Assembly: GCF_002265625.1 (NCBI RefSeq)
Contig: NZ_NOVE01000012.1
Coordinates: 16,009-80,008 of the forward strand
Reading direction: 5' to 3'
Length of the DNA stretch: 64,000 nucleotides
Source: Prevotella sp. 885
Lineage (GTDB): Bacteria > Bacteroidota > Bacteroidia > Bacteroidales > Bacteroidaceae
Positions 1-11,500 of this stretch are shown here, in pieces (position 1 is the first letter of the stretch; each line of letters starts with the position of its first letter). Under the pieces are notes generated by a model. It was not told the DNA's origin. It saw nothing but the letters and a program-made list of their open reading frames with translations, and searched no databases. The translations under genes were made by a program, and so were the position numbers.

Positions 1-405
1 GTTGGTGCCGATGTTGTTAAGCGCCTGAACGGCAGCAATGGTGTCGCCGAGCTGCTCTGCCAGCTTGAGTTCGCGTGTGTGGCAGTCGATGGCTTTGATG
101 AAGAAGTTGGCCTCGCGGTAGACGCGTCCGAGCTTCTTGCGTGCACGCATCTCCAGCATGCGGTCGCCCTTGCGCTCCGCCGCATTCACAAGACTGTCGA
201 GGCTTTGCTCACCATCCACCTCGTCCACAATGCTGTCAGCATGTGAGCGCAGAGCCTGAAGATGACTGGGAGAAGGCGAAGAATGACAAGAAGTGAGGAG
301 AAACACGACGGCAAGACACGTTACGGCAAGAAGACCGCATCGTGAGAGCAGGACGGGGGCAGTTTGGGGTGAGCTATATAATAATGTAAAACGTCTGATT
401 AGCAT
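1..405 (-). CDS. TPR-type lipoprotein, N-terminal part (runs off window)
   Basis: Partial gene: the 5' end is present and the 3' end lies outside the window. I read 135 codons from ATG 405-403 without a stop. The protein has a long N-terminal segment with a hydrophobic stretch and a lipobox-like LLTSC ending near residue 41, so it should be a lipoprotein. The rest is helical, and the stretch with RKKLGRVYREANFFIKAIDCH followed by ALNNIGTN has the A-x-N-N-I-G spacing typical of tetratricopeptide repeats. Bacteroidales have many TPR lipoproteins and TPR sensor proteins of this kind; which one this is depends on the missing C-terminus. A Bacteroidetes-type promoter lies just upstream. Confidence 0.7.
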   Translation of the reverse strand, partial: MLIRRFTLLYSSPQTAPVLLSRCGLLAVTCLAVVFLLTSCHSSPSPSHLQALRSHADSIVDEVDGEQSLDSLVNAAERKGDRMLEMRARKKLGRVYREANFFIKAIDCHTRELKLAEQLGDTIAAVQALNNIGTN

Positions 406-452
406 AAGGCTTTTAGCGTGTTATCTGGTGAGAGGTTTATAGTATACGAATG

Positions 453-483
453 CAAAAATACTACTAATTTTTGTTATCTCCAA
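453..483 (-). promoter_or_regulatory. Promoter for the TPR lipoprotein gene
   Basis: On the minus strand TTG (483-481), 20 bases, then TATTTTTG (460-453), matching the Bacteroidetes -33/-7 form TTG-N19-21-TAnnTTTG. It points at the ATG at 405. Confidence 0.5.
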
Positions 484-582
484 GTAATATTTAAATGAAT
501 TATAATGGTAATTTGAACACAAATCTACCCTTTAAGAATACATTTTTGCACACATTGTAGCCGTTGTGTGCAGAAAATGTAT

Positions 583-590
583 TAACTTTG
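583..590 (+). promoter_or_regulatory. Promoter -7 box for fabI
   Basis: TAACTTTG is an exact TAnnTTTG box 45 bases before the fabI ATG at 636. It also lies downstream of the upstream in-frame ATG at 564, which argues against that longer start. Confidence 0.55.
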
Positions 591-635
591 CACCGCCTAA
601 GGCAAGAAATATCACATAAACGAAATAAGAAAGTT

Positions 636-1496
636 ATGTCTTTTAATTTATTGAAAGGAAAGCGCGGTATAATATTCGGCGCATTGAATGACGCTTCGAT
701 AGCGTGGAAAGTAGCGGAACGCGCAGTAGAGGAAGGAGCACAGATTGTGCTTACTAACACAGCGGTGGCATGCCGTATGGGCACCATCGACGAGCTGGCT
801 AAGAAGACCGGCGCAACCATTATCCCTGCCGACGCGACATCGGTGGAGGATCTGACCAACCTCTTCGAGAAGGCTCAGGAGGCTCTCGGAGGCAAGATTG
901 ACTTCGTGCTCCATTCTGTTGCAATGAGCGTGAACATGCGCAAGAAGCGCACTTACGACGATCTGGACTACAACTTCCTGAACAAGACACTGGACATCTC
1001 TGCCATCTCGTTCCATAAGATGCTGCAGGCTGCCAAGAAGCTGGACGCGCTGAGCGACGGCGCTTCAGTACTCGCACTTACTTACATCGCATCACACCGT
1101 ACATTCTTCGGATATAACGACATGGCTGACGCCAAGTCGCTGCTCGAGTCAATCTGCCGTAGCTTCGGCTATATCTACGGACGCGAGAAGGGCGTACGTA
1201 TCAACACCATATCACAGTCGCCGACATTCACGACAGCGGGTAGCGGCATCAAGGGCTTCGACGGCCTCTACGACTTCTCAGACCGCATGTCGCCGCTCGG
1301 CAATGCCAGCGCTGACGAGTGCGCCGACTACTGCGTGGTGATGTTCTCTGACCTCACGCGCAAGGTGACCATGCAGACTCTCTTCCACGACGGCGGCTTC
1401 TCAAGCATGGGTATGTCGCTCCGCGGCATGACGCAGTACAACAAGTCGTTCATCGACGAGAACCGCGACGCCGACGGAAACATCATCTACGGATAA
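636..1496 (+). CDS. fabI: Enoyl-[acyl-carrier-protein] reductase (NADH)
   Basis: Last reductive step of each fatty acid elongation cycle: trans-2-enoyl-ACP to acyl-ACP, cytosolic, NAD(P)H-dependent. The 286-residue product has the FabI nucleotide motif G15-A-L-N-D-A-S-I-A-W24 and the active-site pair Y160 and K167 in YNDMADAK, spaced seven residues apart as in the short-chain dehydrogenase superfamily FabI branch. Length is close to the bacterial norm. I chose the ATG at 636 (SFNLLKGKRG) rather than 564 because the -7 box TAACTTTG lies between them and FabI proteins begin just before this motif. Single-gene unit: a large hairpin with a T-run follows. Confidence 0.95.
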   Translation: MSFNLLKGKRGIIFGALNDASIAWKVAERAVEEGAQIVLTNTAVACRMGTIDELAKKTGATIIPADATSVEDLTNLFEKAQEALGGKIDFVLHSVAMSVNMRKKRTYDDLDYNFLNKTLDISAISFHKMLQAAKKLDALSDGASVLALTYIASHRTFFGYNDMADAKSLLESICRSFGYIYGREKGVRINTISQSPTFTTAGSGIKGFDGLYDFSDRMSPLGNASADECADYCVVMFSDLTRKVTMQTLFHDGGFSSMGMSLRGMTQYNKSFIDENRDADGNIIYG

Positions 1497-1526
1497 GGAT
1501 TTTTCAGACAAGAAGACTTTATATAA

Positions 1527-1601
1527 TCCCCCAATGCGGGACGTTTCAGAAACGAAAAGATATTATCTTTCGCACGAAGCGTCCCACATTGGGGGATTTT
1601 T
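1527..1601 (+). terminator. Long imperfect hairpin after fabI, probable terminator
   Basis: Arms 1527-1548 and 1575-1596 are inverted repeats (TCCCCCAATG then GGGACG, with two differences), the inner part is also roughly self-complementary, and five T follow. It fits a terminator for fabI, but the arm length (about 21) is larger than usual and could also be a small mobile-element remnant. Confidence 0.6.
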
Positions 1602-1603
1602 CG

Positions 1604-1611
1604 TATATTTG
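1604..1611 (+). promoter_or_regulatory. Promoter -7 box for the Rpn-type gene
   Basis: TATATTTG matches TAnnTTTG and sits 21 bases before the ATG at 1633, directly after the fabI hairpin. Confidence 0.5.
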
Positions 1612-1632
1612 CACAAACATCAACTACTATCT

Positions 1633-2520
1633 ATGCCAAGATTCATTAATCCATTCTCTGACTGGGGATTCAAGAAAATCTTTGGTCAGGAAATCAACAA
1701 GGACTTGTTGATAAAGTTTCTTAACGATCTCCTTGACGGCGAGCATCACATCACTGACCTCGTCTTCAAGGACAAAGAACAACAGCCGGAAGCGGCTGAT
1801 ATGCGTGGCATCATCTACGACATCTACTGCTCAACCGACAAGGGAGAGCATATTATCGTGGAAATGCAGAACCGTTACCAGCCCTTCTTTACGGACCGAT
1901 CCATATACTACGCCTCACGCGACATTGTAAATCAAGGCGTAAAGGGCACGGTCAGCGACACACATATCAAGTGGGACTATCGTCTGGCTCCGGTCTATAC
2001 GGTATGCCTGCTCAACTACGATGTAGGGGCGCATACTCCGACAAAGTTTCGTACGGACATCGCCCTTATGGACATGAAGGACAAGACGGTATTTTCCGAC
2101 CGCTTGCGATTCATCTACTTGATGCTTCCTCTTTTCACCAAGAACGAAGAGGATGAATGTGAAAACGATTTTGAACGTTGGATTTATATCCTTAAGAACA
2201 TGAGTACATTTGAAAGAATGCCGTTCCAGGCGCGCAATGCTGTATTCAAGAAGCTCTCCGAGATAACAGACATTGCCGCCTTAAGCAAGGACGAGCGAGA
2301 GAAATACGACGAGAGCTTGAAAGTGCTGCGCGACTATCATGCCACGCTCGAAGGAGCTGTCATGTTAGGAGAGGAAAAAGGGTTGGCAAAAGGTCGGGCG
2401 GAAGGCATGATGCAGAGGCAGCTCGATATTGCCAAAATGATGCTTGAGGACGGCGAGCCGATGGCGAAGATAATGCGTTATACTGGACTAACTGAAGAAG
2501 AAATAGAAAAACTAAAATAA
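1633..2520 (+). CDS. Rpn family PD-(D/E)XK nuclease / putative transposase
   Basis: 295 residues from the start MPRFINPFSDWGFKKIFG, which is the usual opening of this Bacteroidetes family (PDDEXK_2). The catalytic core is visible as the D in IYDIYC followed by E-M-Q in IIVEMQNR, the D...ExQ form of the PD-(D/E)XK fold. The C-terminus is a charged helix ending in ...EGMMQRQLDIAKMMLEDG, typical for the family. E. coli Rpn relatives are nucleases that promote RecA-independent recombination; the role of the Bacteroidetes members is not settled. The start at 1633 is preferred over 1534 because the longer frame reads through the terminator hairpin and the -7 box. The stop codon is immediately followed by the ATG of the next gene. 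Confidence 0.85.
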   Translation: MPRFINPFSDWGFKKIFGQEINKDLLIKFLNDLLDGEHHITDLVFKDKEQQPEAADMRGIIYDIYCSTDKGEHIIVEMQNRYQPFFTDRSIYYASRDIVNQGVKGTVSDTHIKWDYRLAPVYTVCLLNYDVGAHTPTKFRTDIALMDMKDKTVFSDRLRFIYLMLPLFTKNEEDECENDFERWIYILKNMSTFERMPFQARNAVFKKLSEITDIAALSKDEREKYDESLKVLRDYHATLEGAVMLGEEKGLAKGRAEGMMQRQLDIAKMMLEDGEPMAKIMRYTGLTEEEIEKLK

Positions 2521-4641
2521 ATGAACAAAAGATTATTCTTTTCTATAACAGCCTCTGCCTTGCTTGCCTCCACAATGGTGCAGGCGCAGGACGTGAAATA
2601 TCCGCAGACGCGGAAGGACAATGTCGTGGACGAGTATTTCGGCGAGAAGGTTGCCGACCCGTACCGATGGTTGGAGAACGACACAAGCCGCGAAACGGCG
2701 CAGTGGGTGGAGGCAGAGAACGCCGTCACACGTAAGTATATCGACCGCATCCCGCTCCGCAAGTCTATCCTGAAGCGACTGAAGGAGACTGCCAATTACG
2801 AGAAAATCGGTATGCCGTTCGAGCAGCACGGCAAGTGGTATGTATACCGTAACAACGGACTGCAAAACCAGTTTGTGCTCTATCAGATGGATAGCCCGGA
2901 TGCAAAGGAAGACCAGCAGCGCGTCTGGCTTGACCCGAATACGCTTAGCGCAGACGGTACGGTGGCGCTGAAGGGAACCCACTTCTCACACGACGGACGC
3001 TATATGGCTTACGTGATTTCGCGTAACGGTTCGGACTGGGAGGAAATTTACGTGAAGGACTGTCAGACGGGCAAAGTGCTTGACGACCATATTGTCTGGG
3101 CGAAGTTTACGGGTGCCGAATGGCTCGGCGACGGATTCTATTATAGCGCATACGATGCTCCTGAGAAGGGAAAGGAAACATCGGCTAAGAACTCTGTGCA
3201 GAAGATTTATTACCACAAGATCGGTACGCCGCAGAGCGAAGACCGCCTGTTCTATCAGAACCCTACGCAGCCGCTGCGCTTCTATAGCGTAAGTATCGAC
3301 CGCGACGAAACGGTAATGTACCTGACCGAGGCTGGTATGGCGAACGGCAATAACCTCTTCGTCCGCGACTTGAAGCAGCCCAACTCGCAGTTCATACAGA
3401 TGTGCGCCAATGCAGACTATATCTATAATCCCGTGCAGACCATTGACGGCAAGATGTATATCCTTACCAATGCCGACGCACCACGTTACCGACTGATGGT
3501 GGCTGACATCAACAAGCCGGGATATGGCGACTGGAAAGAAGTGGTGGCGGAGAGCGAGAGCGTGCTTGACGGAGTGACTTTCGCCGGCGACCGCATGATT
3601 CTGAAATACATGAAGGACAACTGCCACCAGCTCTATGTCTACTCTCTGGACGGCAAGCGACTCTCGGAGATAGAGCTGCCGACATACGGTTCGGTCAGCG
3701 CAAGCGGCAAGCGAGGACAGAAGGAGGTTTATTATTCATTCACGTCATACACCACTCCTTCCACTGTCTACAGCTATGACATGACGGAGGGTACGAGCAA
3801 GGTCTGGGCAGCGCCGAAGACGTCGTTCCGTTCGCAGGACTACAAGACAGAGATGGTGTTCTACACGTCGAAGGACGGAACACGTGCTCCCATCTTCATC
3901 ACCTATAAGAAAGGACTGAAGATGAACGGCAAGAATCCACTCTTGCTCTACGGTTACGGCGGTTTCAACCTCTCATACAATCCCTTCTTCCTCTCTAACT
4001 ACATTCCCTTCATGGAGCGCGGTGGCATTTACGTGCATGCAGTTCTGCGTGGTGGCGGAGAGTACGGCGAGGAATGGCATGTGGCTGGAACGAAATTGCA
4101 GAAGCAGAACGTCTTTGACGACTTCATTGCAGCAGCCGAACTGCTCATCAATAAGGGCTATACATCGAAGGACTATCTCGCCATCCAAGGCGGTAGCAAC
4201 GGCGGTCTGCTCGTAGGAGCCTGCATGACGCAGCGTCCTGACCTCTACAAGGTGTGTCTGCCCGCAGTAGGCGTTATGGATATGCTCAGATACCATAAGT
4301 TCACAATCGGTTGGAACTGGGCACCTGACTACGGCACATCGGAGGACTCGAAGGAGATGTTCGAATATCTCAAGGCTTACTCGCCGCTCCACACATTGAA
4401 GCCAGGCGTAAGCTATCCCGCCACCCTCGTCACCACAGCCGACCACGACGACCGTGTGGTTCCAGCCCACTCGTTCAAGTTCGCTGCTCGTCTGCAGGAA
4501 TGTCAGGCAGGAAAGGCACCGGTCCTTATCAGCATCGGCGTCAACGCCGGTCACGGCGGAGGCAAGCCACTGGCAAAGCGCCTCCAGGAACAGGCCGACC
4601 TCCTGAGCTTTACGCTGTGGAATATGGGAGTGAAGAAATAA
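2521..4641 (+). CDS. Prolyl oligopeptidase, secreted (peptidase family S9A)
   Basis: 706 residues with a Sec signal peptide (MNKRLFFSITASALLAS..VQAQ), so it probably acts in the periplasm. It cleaves short peptides after proline. An N-terminal seven-blade propeller region (about residues 75-430) is followed by the alpha/beta-hydrolase domain with S559 in GGSNGG, the aspartate in DHDDRVV (641-647) and H678 in AGHGGG, the same order and near the same numbers as porcine POP (554/641/680). The ATG follows the stop codon of the nuclease gene with no gap, so translation is probably coupled; I see no separate promoter. Confidence 0.93.
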   Translation: MNKRLFFSITASALLASTMVQAQDVKYPQTRKDNVVDEYFGEKVADPYRWLENDTSRETAQWVEAENAVTRKYIDRIPLRKSILKRLKETANYEKIGMPFEQHGKWYVYRNNGLQNQFVLYQMDSPDAKEDQQRVWLDPNTLSADGTVALKGTHFSHDGRYMAYVISRNGSDWEEIYVKDCQTGKVLDDHIVWAKFTGAEWLGDGFYYSAYDAPEKGKETSAKNSVQKIYYHKIGTPQSEDRLFYQNPTQPLRFYSVSIDRDETVMYLTEAGMANGNNLFVRDLKQPNSQFIQMCANADYIYNPVQTIDGKMYILTNADAPRYRLMVADINKPGYGDWKEVVAESESVLDGVTFAGDRMILKYMKDNCHQLYVYSLDGKRLSEIELPTYGSVSASGKRGQKEVYYSFTSYTTPSTVYSYDMTEGTSKVWAAPKTSFRSQDYKTEMVFYTSKDGTRAPIFITYKKGLKMNGKNPLLLYGYGGFNLSYNPFFLSNYIPFMERGGIYVHAVLRGGGEYGEEWHVAGTKLQKQNVFDDFIAAAELLINKGYTSKDYLAIQGGSNGGLLVGACMTQRPDLYKVCLPAVGVMDMLRYHKFTIGWNWAPDYGTSEDSKEMFEYLKAYSPLHTLKPGVSYPATLVTTADHDDRVVPAHSFKFAARLQECQAGKAPVLISIGVNAGHGGGKPLAKRLQEQADLLSFTLWNMGVKK

Positions 4642-4665
4642 GAGGATAAGGAAAAGCAGCATACG

Positions 4666-4713
4666 AAAAAAGCAGAGCTTTAACCATAGAAAGTTAAAGC
4701 TCTGCTTTTTTTT
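4666..4713. terminator. Bidirectional terminator
   Basis: Stem AAAGCAGAGCTTTAAC / GTTAAAGCTCTGCTTT with an 8-base loop, A-run on the left and T-run on the right. It can end the prolyl oligopeptidase transcript on the plus strand and the GH95-GH2 transcript on the minus strand. Confidence 0.85.
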
Positions 4714-4720
4714 ATTATCA

Positions 4721-4810
4721 TAGAAAGGCCTAGATAATCTAGAAAGCCTATAAAGTCTAGAACATCTAGAAACTCTAGAAAAGCTAGAAAAGCCAGAGCG
4801 TCTAGAGCGC
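4721..4810. repeat. 9-bp imperfect tandem repeat, about 10 units
   Basis: Units start at 4721, 4730, 4739, 4748, 4757, 4766, 4775, 4784, 4793 and 4802, consensus CTAGAAANN. The spacing is exactly nine bases throughout. It lies between the terminator and the GH2 stop codon and is not translated in that gene. Confidence 0.8.
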
Positions 4811-4818
4811 CTATCCCC

Positions 4819-8175
<3,357 letters not shown>

Positions 8176-8189
8176 TTAGTAGACAAGGT

Positions 8190-11100
8190 CTACTTGTTTA
8201 CTGTTTTCTTTCCGTTACGTATTACGATTCCGCGATAGTTCTTGCCTACCTTCTGACCCTGGAGATTATAGGTTTGTCCGTTGCCCTTCACCTCGTTCTC
8301 GATGCGGTCGATGGCTGTAGGCGGATTGTATGTGCCCTCGAAGTCAAACACATACACGGTGCCAGCCTCGCCTGAGAGAGTGGTCTGGTCTGTAGAATCG
8401 AAAGCAAAATCGGTAGTAAGCACGTCGTTCACGTACACCTTTGCATTGCCAATACCCTCGCAGACGAGCGGAGCTGTCTGTCCCTGATTGCTTGTGATGG
8501 TCACAAGAGTGGGCTTGTTGTTCTTCCACTGGATGCTTACAGTGAAGTCGCCTACAGCCTTCATGCCGTCGATGTGTCCGGTCTTCCATGCAGAAGGCAG
8601 TGCGGGGAGGATGCGGATGGTGCCGCTGTTGCTCTGCATGAGCATCTCAGCCATACCAGCGCAAGCACCGAAGTTGCCGTCAATCTGGAACGGAGCGTGC
8701 GAATCGAAGAGGTTATAGAACACACCTGCGTCGCCATTGCTGTGGCGGAGGGCGTTGTTAAGAATCTTACGGGCATGGTCGCCGTCAAGGGCACGTGCCC
8801 AAAGATTTATTTTCCATCCCATTGACCATCCCGTTGCGCCGTCGCCACGGAGGCGGAGTGAGTTGACAGCAGCGTCAAAAAGCTCTGTTCCTGGCTCCAC
8901 CTGAGAGAACGGATAGAGGCACATCAGGTGCGACATGTGTCTGTGGTCGCGGCCTTCGGTGGTGGCAGTATAGCGGCTGTACTTCCATTCGCGCAAAATC
9001 TGCGTGCCAGAGGCAATGCGGTCTGAGCCCCAGTTGCCCGTGTATGTCTCGGTATGCAGACCGTTGTCCAGCTTCGCGAACTTTGTCTTAAGGTCGGCAA
9101 GGTCTGTTTCTGTGACGTTAGCGTCGTCGCCAAGTACGTCAATGGCCTTGAGAGTATTGTCGAAGAGATCGTAAACGAGCTGCTGTGCGTGAGCCACACC
9201 GTTCTCGGCGTCGGGTCCGTGCTCCGGCGACCACTCGTCAGGAGTCTCGTAAGTGCCGTCGGAAGCCAATATCAGACGGTCCATCCAGAACTGTGATGCA
9301 GAGAGCATTGCAGGGAATACGCGCTTCAGATAGTCACGGTCGAGCGTATAGCGATAGTGCTGCCAGAGGTGTGAGGCGTACCACGCGTTGGCAATGACGT
9401 AGTTGTTCTTGAACGAGCTTACGCCGCCGAAGATGTTGTTCTCCGTGAAGCAGGTCCAACCACGGTCCTGTCCCTGCATCTGTGCCCACTGCTTCCATTC
9501 GGTGTGGTTCTCTGCGAGGTTCCAGATGTAGTTGAGGAACGGCAGGTGCATCTCGCTGAGATTGGTCGGTTCAGCCGGCCAGTAGTTCATCTGCACGTTG
9601 ATATTAGAGTGGATGTCGGCGTTCCATGCCGGCTGCACCATATTGCTCCAGATGCCCTGAAGGTTAGACGGGAGGTCAACGCCGCGTGAAGAGGCTATCT
9701 CCAGATAACGTCCGTAGGCAAAATAGAGCTGCTCCAGCATAAGGGCATTGTCGCCGTTGCCGCTGTTGTATGTGTCGATAAGCTTGTTGGTGGGCAGCGT
9801 ATTGGCTGTTCCGTCAAGATGGAAGTCCAGACGTCCGAAGAGTGAAGCGTAGTCTGCGAGGTGTTCGTCATAGAGTGCTCTCCATCCCTTGTCGGCTGCT
9901 GCCGTAGCACGAGCCTCGATGTCTGAGACGAGTGAAGAGGTGTTGGCGATGTATGTGGGTGAAGAGATGTCGTAGTCGGTGCCACCTGCGAGGATGACGA
10001 GCACTTCGTCAGCGTCTGTTACGGTGATGCCTTCCTCCGTTGTCTCCACTGTTCCACCATTGGGGATGACCTTCATGACGGCGCTATAGCTGACGAGATC
10101 CAGCTTGCCGTTAAACTTAGCCTCCTCGTTCTCGTATGTCACGTTGCTTGTAAGCACGGATCCTGGAACGAGAGTGAAGCGCATGCTTATCTTGCCCTTG
10201 GCGTCAGCTGCGTAGTGAGCGGCTACGACGCGAGCCGGATTTGAGGCGATATACTGACGGGTATAGGTGACGCCCTCGGGAGAAGTGAACTGTGTGAGTC
10301 CGGTTGCTGTGGTCAGATCCAGCTGACGGAGATATCCCGTAGCGGCTGTCTCGGCTGTTGTGCCGCAGCATCCGCTGAGGTCCTCGGCAAAGACCGAGCC
10401 GAAGTTCTCATACTTGCCATATCCCTTACCGCCGTAGGGCGAACGTGCTGCAGTTCCTGACCAAAGGGTCTTCTCGTTAAACTGGATTTCGTCCTTATAG
10501 GCACCGCCGAAGAGACTGGCTCCGAACTGTCCGTCACCGATGGGCAATGCATACTCCATCCAGTTGCTGTAGCCCTGTCCGCCGCTGTAAAGCTGTGCTG
10601 TTGTGGCTGGCTCGTCATACCAGAGGGTGAGCATGTTGGTGGGTGAATATCCCGTTACGCCGACTGTCTTATAGTCGAGTGCGCCGTTCATGGCACCGGG
10701 ATTGGTGAACGACACCACGTTGTTCTGGTCGCCAACCTTCCAGAAGCCGATGGTATTGCCACCTCTCGGGTCGCCCCAAAGATTCATGTAGTTGTTGCCC
10801 GACTTCGAGTTTGCGATAACCTCAAAGCCAGCACCGTTGTCCATGCAGCTGCTTACCACGAGCTTGTAGCCGCCAGGCTGTGCCGACTTAGAAGCGCGGA
10901 TAGGGTTGGGATTGGTGCCTCCCTCAGAAGTATAGATCGACTCTGAGCTGACAACGGCATAATTGCCGTTCTTGTTGACAAACTGGAAGTTGTCCTGCGT
11001 GCCCACAAGCTTCCACTGCTGCGAAGCGTCGCCAGTGGAGTTATAGAGTCGGATGCAGTTGTCCGTGCCGTTGGTGCTCTCACTCATGCACGTTCCCGAA

Positions 11101-11270
11101 CGATTGAACGTCACGATGTAATACTGCGGATTGGCGTCCGTCTCGCTGCAGAACGTCGGCATCTTGGCGGCGGCACGCAACGGAGCAGCCTTCTTGCCCG
11201 CAGTCACATTAGCGGCAAACGCCGTTATGCTTGCTACGAGAAGAAAGAAAAGAAATGACAATTTCTTCAT
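8190..11270 (-). CDS. GH95 alpha-L-fucosidase with N-terminal ricin-like domain
   Basis: 1026 residues with a signal peptide (MKKLSFLFFLLVASITAFA). Residues about 38-195 resemble a ricin-type carbohydrate-binding module (QQWKLVGTQDNFQFVN repeats of the QxW kind). The GH95 enzyme follows: N-terminal beta domain (WMEYALPIGDGQFGASLFGG), then the (alpha/alpha)6 barrel with N556/N558, E683 in DEWSPEHGP and D864 in FQIDGNFG, which match the catalytic set known from the Bifidobacterium AfcA enzyme. The expected reaction is hydrolysis of alpha-1,2-L-fucosyl (or alpha-L-galactosyl) residues by inversion. The last ~35 residues (YNLQGQKV..GIVIRNGKK) are the short C-terminal motif seen on many secreted Prevotella proteins. 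First gene of the GH95-GH2 unit. Confidence 0.92.
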   Translation of the reverse strand: MKKLSFLFFLLVASITAFAANVTAGKKAAPLRAAAKMPTFCSETDANPQYYIVTFNRSGTCMSESTNGTDNCIRLYNSTGDASQQWKLVGTQDNFQFVNKNGNYAVVSSESIYTSEGGTNPNPIRASKSAQPGGYKLVVSSCMDNGAGFEVIANSKSGNNYMNLWGDPRGGNTIGFWKVGDQNNVVSFTNPGAMNGALDYKTVGVTGYSPTNMLTLWYDEPATTAQLYSGGQGYSNWMEYALPIGDGQFGASLFGGAYKDEIQFNEKTLWSGTAARSPYGGKGYGKYENFGSVFAEDLSGCCGTTAETAATGYLRQLDLTTATGLTQFTSPEGVTYTRQYIASNPARVVAAHYAADAKGKISMRFTLVPGSVLTSNVTYENEEAKFNGKLDLVSYSAVMKVIPNGGTVETTEEGITVTDADEVLVILAGGTDYDISSPTYIANTSSLVSDIEARATAAADKGWRALYDEHLADYASLFGRLDFHLDGTANTLPTNKLIDTYNSGNGDNALMLEQLYFAYGRYLEIASSRGVDLPSNLQGIWSNMVQPAWNADIHSNINVQMNYWPAEPTNLSEMHLPFLNYIWNLAENHTEWKQWAQMQGQDRGWTCFTENNIFGGVSSFKNNYVIANAWYASHLWQHYRYTLDRDYLKRVFPAMLSASQFWMDRLILASDGTYETPDEWSPEHGPDAENGVAHAQQLVYDLFDNTLKAIDVLGDDANVTETDLADLKTKFAKLDNGLHTETYTGNWGSDRIASGTQILREWKYSRYTATTEGRDHRHMSHLMCLYPFSQVEPGTELFDAAVNSLRLRGDGATGWSMGWKINLWARALDGDHARKILNNALRHSNGDAGVFYNLFDSHAPFQIDGNFGACAGMAEMLMQSNSGTIRILPALPSAWKTGHIDGMKAVGDFTVSIQWKNNKPTLVTITSNQGQTAPLVCEGIGNAKVYVNDVLTTDFAFDSTDQTTLSGEAGTVYVFDFEGTYNPPTAIDRIENEVKGNGQTYNLQGQKVGKNYRGIVIRNGKKTVNK

Positions 11271-11346
11271 AGCTGGGTTGATTTTATGATTGTTAGTAAT
11301 ATAAGTGGTTGTTTATTTATAATGTGGTAAGGTATATAATGTTATG

Positions 11347-11354
11347 CAAAGTTA
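11347..11354 (-). promoter_or_regulatory. Promoter -7 box for GH95-GH2
   Basis: TAACTTTG on the minus strand, 76 bases before the GH95 ATG; no clear -33 TTG at the usual distance. Confidence 0.45.
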
Positions 11355-11469
11355 CGTATTTTTTTTGCCTTATGGTCGCTTTAAACCAACTTTTACATAA
11401 TTATATAGGATTAAGCCTAACTTTTTAAAAAATAGCATCAACCTTTATAGGTTTATATGATTATTTTCT

Positions 11470-11477
11470 TAATTTTG
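11470..11477 (+). promoter_or_regulatory. Promoter -7 box for malQ
   Basis: TAATTTTG matches TAnnTTTG and lies 23 bases before the malQ ATG at 11501. Confidence 0.5.
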
Positions 11478-11500
11478 CATTTAGAACTAACTAAACTAAC

